From Caenorhabditis elegans (taxonomy: Eukaryota > Nematoda > Chromadorea > Rhabditida > Rhabditidae): a stretch of DNA of 64,000 bases. This document shows, piece after piece, positions 51,601 through 57,600 of this stretch. The notes below the pieces were generated by a model. That model did no database searches. It had not been told where the DNA came from and was given only the letters and a program-made list of their open reading frames with translations. The stretch lies in contig NC_003284.9 of NCBI RefSeq assembly GCF_000002985.6, positions 4,030,001 through 4,094,000 on the forward strand, in the 5' to 3' direction. The translations under genes and the position numbers were made by a program. Within the stretch, counting starts at the first letter, position 1. Each line of letters opens with the position of its first letter.

Positions 51601-54600
51601 CTGAAAATAATTTCCTCATACTCCCGACTAAAAACTATGAAACTAAAAAATATGAAACTTTTAGAAATATTCCAAAATTACAATTGGTAAAAAGTGAGAA
51701 AAATTTTACTGTTACTGAAAAAAGCACTGTACTTATTTGAAAAGTTTTTTTAGTTCATTATGATTAAAACTATTTTCGCAGGTGTCTAAATGATTTTTAC
51801 AATTTTTAAATTGTGATATTTTGAGAAAGCAATTCTAGAAGTTATATAATTCTGCAGCGAACCCCGGAAAATCAACAGAACCTCAGTTTGCATAAACTAT
51901 AAAATAAAAATGTTCACTGTTAAGACATCTCTGAATACTGAATACATAAAATTGGCAAATCAAATGACTTTTCTAACAACACACACACACAAACATATTT
52001 ATAAAGTAAAATTCATACACCAGCAGACAAAAAGTATTAGGAATTATTTTTGGCTAATGGAGCAGAAGAGTCTACGTTGAAGAAAATAATAATAATAAAA
52101 GAAGCAAAAATAAATGTTTTTTATGGGTCCTGGCGATGCGATTTGGATGAATTTTGGAATATAATAACGTTTCACACGGATATGTAAAAAACGTATGAAA
52201 CCTCCATGGACTTTCCCCTTCTCACTCTCATCTTCACTTATTATTTTTGACTTTCAACGGATTAACGTGGTGCAAAAACGGCGGGAAATAGTGGAAAAGG
52301 GCGGTGCAGGCCGGATGGGGAATGGGAATGAAAAATGATCATAGACCTTCCTGATTTTCCACAAATAAAGAATAAATGACGAGCCGAACCAGAAGATGGA
52401 TTCTCTTTGGAATGACACCCGGGAATGAGATAAGGAAAATGGCAAAATGAGTTATGAGCCTTGGGTGCTGGTGCTAGAGGCGCTGGGTGTAGAAATATAA
52501 AGAACAAAGAGCACGAATGAAAACCACGAAAACAGATAATCAATTACCACAGGTGTGATCCAGGTGCTTTCATTTTCATTATTATATCTATCTCTTCCAT
52601 TGCGCCTGCACGAATTTTTTGACACACGCACGCGATGTAAAGATGGATTGATTCTAACACTCTCGGCTTTTGAACAGCGTGCCAATCGGAATCCGAATCG
52701 TGCACAAAAAAATCACGAGCCGAGGCGCTCGGAGCAAAAAAAAAAGGAAGAACGGCTCGCAAATAACTACTGGTTGTATAATTGCAGCGTTTCGACTCTT
52801 TGCCATATTTACAACTGTCCTTGACCTGTGAACTAGGCCTGTGAGCCACAAAACAAGTCACGAAATGCATCTTTTTAAGCAAAATCAGCCAAAGAAAGTT
52901 GGTCAATTTGCAACAGCAACAACTGAGAAAGGAGTCCTCCTGTCTGTCAAAGCTTCTCGCTTTTAATTGGAAACCGTTTTTTTTTGACACTTTGACTTCT
53001 TTGACAGATGTGTACGTGTCACCGTTGCAGATCTTCGAAATTAGAAAAACAGCAGCTCGTACAAGTCAAACATACACACTACACTACCCCCAAAAAAGCT
53101 ATGCATCTGAAATTCGCAAGACGGATGAGCCTCATCCAAATCTTGGCTCTCGAAAATAGATTGGAGATCAATAACGTATAGAAAAAATGTATATATTTGA
53201 ATATAGTCTAGTTTTAAAATAGGTGAACATATCAGGATTTTAACAATTGAGAGGTTTAAAAATTTCGTTTATTAAAAATTCGACCTAACCTTTGCAAAAA
53301 TTGTTCCGTACTTCGACCAGATTTTAAAATTAAAAAAAAAAATTTATAACTTTTTTCGCATTTTATCGCTTTTTTTGAAACAGTGGGACCTTATGTTATC
53401 AACCATGATGTTTCATTTGGCAATAGTAACAAAATTTTCTGGCCACCCGGAGTGCCCTAACTCGGAGCCAATTTTTTCAGGCGTTTTTCCAATCTCGCTT
53501 CTGTGCAGCTGTGAATTGAGGGTTGTGTGCGAATTTTCTTTTGTTTAGAATACATTATTAGAAAACAACAAAAGTTTAGAAAAAAATCCGCCCAATAAAT
53601 TTTTTTTGGTCGATCGACAAAAAAACTTCAAAAATTTTTTTTTCGAAAATTCTTGATTTTTTTTACAAAAATGATGTAACCATGTGTAAATTATTTTTTC
53701 ACATACAAAACATTTTAATTTAGTTTGATACACTGAAATGATAATAGAAAATATAATTATTTAGGAGAATTTTTCGGTGTTTTGAGTATTTCTCGAGATC
53801 CAAATTTCAATCTAAAATGTTTTGTATGTGTAAAATTAGTTTACACATCATTTTTGTACAAAAAATCAAAAATCTTCGACAAAAAAATTTTTGAAGTTTT
53901 TTTTGTCGGCCGACCACAAAAAAATTTTTTGGACAGACTTTTTTCGGAAATTCTGTTGTTTTCTTACAATGTATTCTAAACAAAGCAAAATCCGCACACA
54001 ACCCTCAATTCGAAGCTGAAAAGAAGCGAGATCAGAAAAATGCCTGAAAAAATTGGCTCCGAGTTAGGGCACTCCGGGTAGCCAAAAAATTTTGTTACTA
54101 TTGTAAAATGAAAGATCATGGTTGATAACATACGGTCCCACTGTTTCAAAAAAATCGACCTCCAAATAAAAAATTCAATGCAAAAATATTTATATGAAAT
54201 TCCCCAAATTTTGAGACAAATTAATTTTAGGTATCAATAATGCATTAGTTTTTTGTGTGTTTTTCCGCAACAATAAGAGAATTAGAAATGTGTTAAGTAT
54301 TGCTCATAAAAATTGTATTTATGTATAAAACGCACATTTTGGAAAAAAGAATAGCTGCAAAAATTTCTACTGAAAATGAGAAACTGTATATATGATTATG
54401 AACTTGAAAAAAAATCTAACTTTCAACCTAGCTAGGTGGATGAAACATCACACCCGCTCACAGGTGGGAAAATCCCATTTTAAATGAAATTCATCATATG
54501 AAACGTCTTCAATCTGGCGTTTTTCTTGGATCCACGCCGGCTCCGATGCCTTTAGCACCCTAGGTGCACATCGTAAAAGTATAACAAATCGGTTGGGAGA

Positions 54601-57600
54601 AGACCGAAGAAATCGGCGAGAATTTCGAAAAAGGGAAGCTCCGTCTGAGCCCTATATGGACGACTAATGTGACGATGTTCTTCATAGAGGATGGCGCCAA
54701 AAGCCGTTTTCATTTCTTTTCTTGCTGTCTTTGAGGATGCAACGATAAATATAAAAAGAAATCAAATAAAGTCACTCAATGGTGTCCGGAACTAAGTACA
54801 CTAAGTGCATACGATTAGAAAGTACCACTACAAAATTAATTTCCAAGTAACCAGCAACTTATACTAGTTTGTTTAATACTTTAATTTGAAATTTTATGTT
54901 GTTATTAGGATGAAGCAAGTTTATAATTTAAAGAACCTTCACATCATAACTCAAAAAAAACCCATTTGATTGGAAAAATTCTATATGAAGTTTTTCATTA
55001 ATCTTGTTGCTAATATAGATTTTTCTAAAAGCCGTTCATGCAAACATTGAATAATTGTAAAAATTATTGATTTCTACATTTGATTGTGAGTTTTAAAAAG
55101 CTTCCAAACTGTTTTACGACATCTTTAAATTATCAGAAAAGCTTTTGGAGCAATTTCGCAGTGCTCGAAATTAATTAAAAAATGCACTGACAAAATGACC
55201 TAATTGAGTTGTATGCACTGACAAAATGACCTAATCGTATTCAAAAATTGAGAACTACTTCACAAAAACTCTTAAAAACTCATAGATGAGAAAATCATTT
55301 TTAGAAAAAAAAACGGGACTCCAGAAACAATGAAATTTGAATGCCAACCTTTGAAGTTGTTACATGGAAAATTGCGCCAAAATAGTTCAGTTCAAAATGA
55401 TGACCTAATTGAGACATATATCCAGGTGTAAACTGACTGCATGTCGCTGCCCAAGCTGCACACCAAAAATTGAGAACTGCTTACAGAAAATGTGAAAAAG
55501 AAGAGTGATTCTCCGAAAAAGTGACTCCAAAAACGAAAAAAAAAGAATGCGAGTGACCAACTATCTGAACCCGGTAAGGTTAGATAGACACAAATCAGTC
55601 AAACGAAAAACTGACGAACGAAGTTATCGCCTTACACCCTTCTCGACGTTAGTTCTGGCCTCGTTATAAGCTGTTTCCGGGGGGCTATCGTCACATGTGA
55701 GGTTAGCTGGTGTGTGGTTGGTCTGGGTGTGTGTATGCGCCCAATCATAATGATACAACCGCGATGTCATAAGAATTCAAAACGAGCTTCTTCCTCTGGT
55801 GGCCCGGTTGGTGCAGTTTAATGACCTAGCCAAGTGAATACATCCATTTTTTTGTTTTCCTATTGTGCTATGGACTTTCTGAAAAAAGAAAAAAAAAGAA
55901 TAGCAAGACAAAAAAGTGAAAATGCCGCACATTTTTGTAGGACCTCCAATGTGAAGTTTTTCTTCATTCATTTCTGATGGCTCATATTGATGATCGCAGT
56001 AAAATGGGGAGCATTTTAGGATGCTCATCTTGGCGAAACAGAATTTATGTTCCTGTTTACAACAAAAACATTTTGTGTTCTAAATCAGAAATGGAAAAAT
56101 TGAAAGGTAAAGCCTAAGTTTGTGAATATGGTAAAACAAAATGCAAAATTGATATTGAAAACATTTTGTCAACGTCATCAATTCTGTGAGATTCCTGATA
56201 GCAAATTGACTGTAATTGTGAGCAAAGTCTACACTGAAAATGATGAGTTTTCAACACTCCTGTTAAATCTGTTGCGATTCGCGAAAAGTTTGAAAACTTC
56301 GCCGATTCACAAAAACTAATTTAACGTGAAAATCTTTTAAAATTTGAAGTGTGAAAAAGTTATATAAAAGATATTTTCATTTAAATATAAAAGATATTTT
56401 CATCCGCATTTAATATGATTTTTTTGAAAATTTGAACATCGACCGTCTACCAAAACAAAATACAGTGTCATAATTTTCCTTGAAAAAACGACAACACTCA
56501 GTAATTGCCACTTTTTGACTGTCAATGAAAATTTTTTAAAAACTTACTTTTGAAACGTTTTACTATACTAATTGGTCATTTTGTCGCCAGTTTGGCTTCA
56601 TTTTTGAAAATTTCCCCCTAGCGCTATTCCACCTTTAAATTTCAAAAAATTAGGTTACAAAAACAAAAACTAAGAAATTAAATAATAGAAATTAGTACAT
56701 TAGCCAGAAAACTAAAGGGTCATAAACCAAAACGTAAAACATTAGACGTTTAGAGCAACTCCAGTAGGTGTGAACGCGAAAGATGATACGGCGCAGGCCT
56801 ACGGAAACAAAACTCGCCTCGTCTAGAGCCCATTTGTCTGCGTTCATTTGCCAGCTCATATTCCATCTTAACTCGATTACGAAAACGGGAAATTCGATAA
56901 CTTGTTCTTCGAAACATCTTTACGACAAGGCAGCAGAATACAGATTTATGATTTTGAAACTTAAAATATTGGAGGGTGTTTAAGCTTCTACGAACGTCTA
57001 AAATTCTATGTTACCATGAACTAAGCGTTAATGTAAGCAAATTCTGGAATTATAGAAAAACCAAAATTTTCTGGTCAACTGTAAAAACTAAGTTTACAAC
57101 TATATGCCACTTTTTGAGTGCAAATAGAGTAAGTTTAAATGTTTACTGTAACATTTAAATATTGAAATAATTGCTGTTCTACTGTAACATTTTAATATTG
57201 AAATAATTGAAAAGTGGTTTGAAACCATATCCCCGATACTGTGACATCCGAGGACTACTGTAAACTAAAATAAGATGTACATCAAAAGGGTGGCATGTTT
57301 TAGTGTGGGACCGCATGTTCAAAAAAGATTAGTGATTTTGCCGGAGGGTAAAGGGTGTGAGAATTTGAAAATTCAAATGTGTGGCCCCTATTTGTAGTTG
57401 TAAGCTCCTCACTTGGTTGAATCAAAGTATGTAAAAACAGATTGGAAATTCCAAGAGTCAAAAGTCAAATAAACTTCCGAAATTTGTCATTTGAATATTC
57501 TATCAATGTGTTACTATTATTACATTCGACTGGTGTTTTTTTTGCAAATGACTGGAAAAAGAATAGCACAAGAAAATCATCGATGCTTCCAATTTTTGGT

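Noticed and set aside
53377..54148. Two CTGTTTCA words, the core of the 21U-RNA upstream motif
   Set aside because: Both are mirror copies within the foldback element's arms and no cluster of further motifs is present.
55777..55880. Minus-strand acceptor TTTTTTCAG followed by an open frame KVHSTIGKQKNGCIHLARSL
   Set aside because: The only donor in range (AG|GTCATT) is poor and its phase does not fit the next exon.
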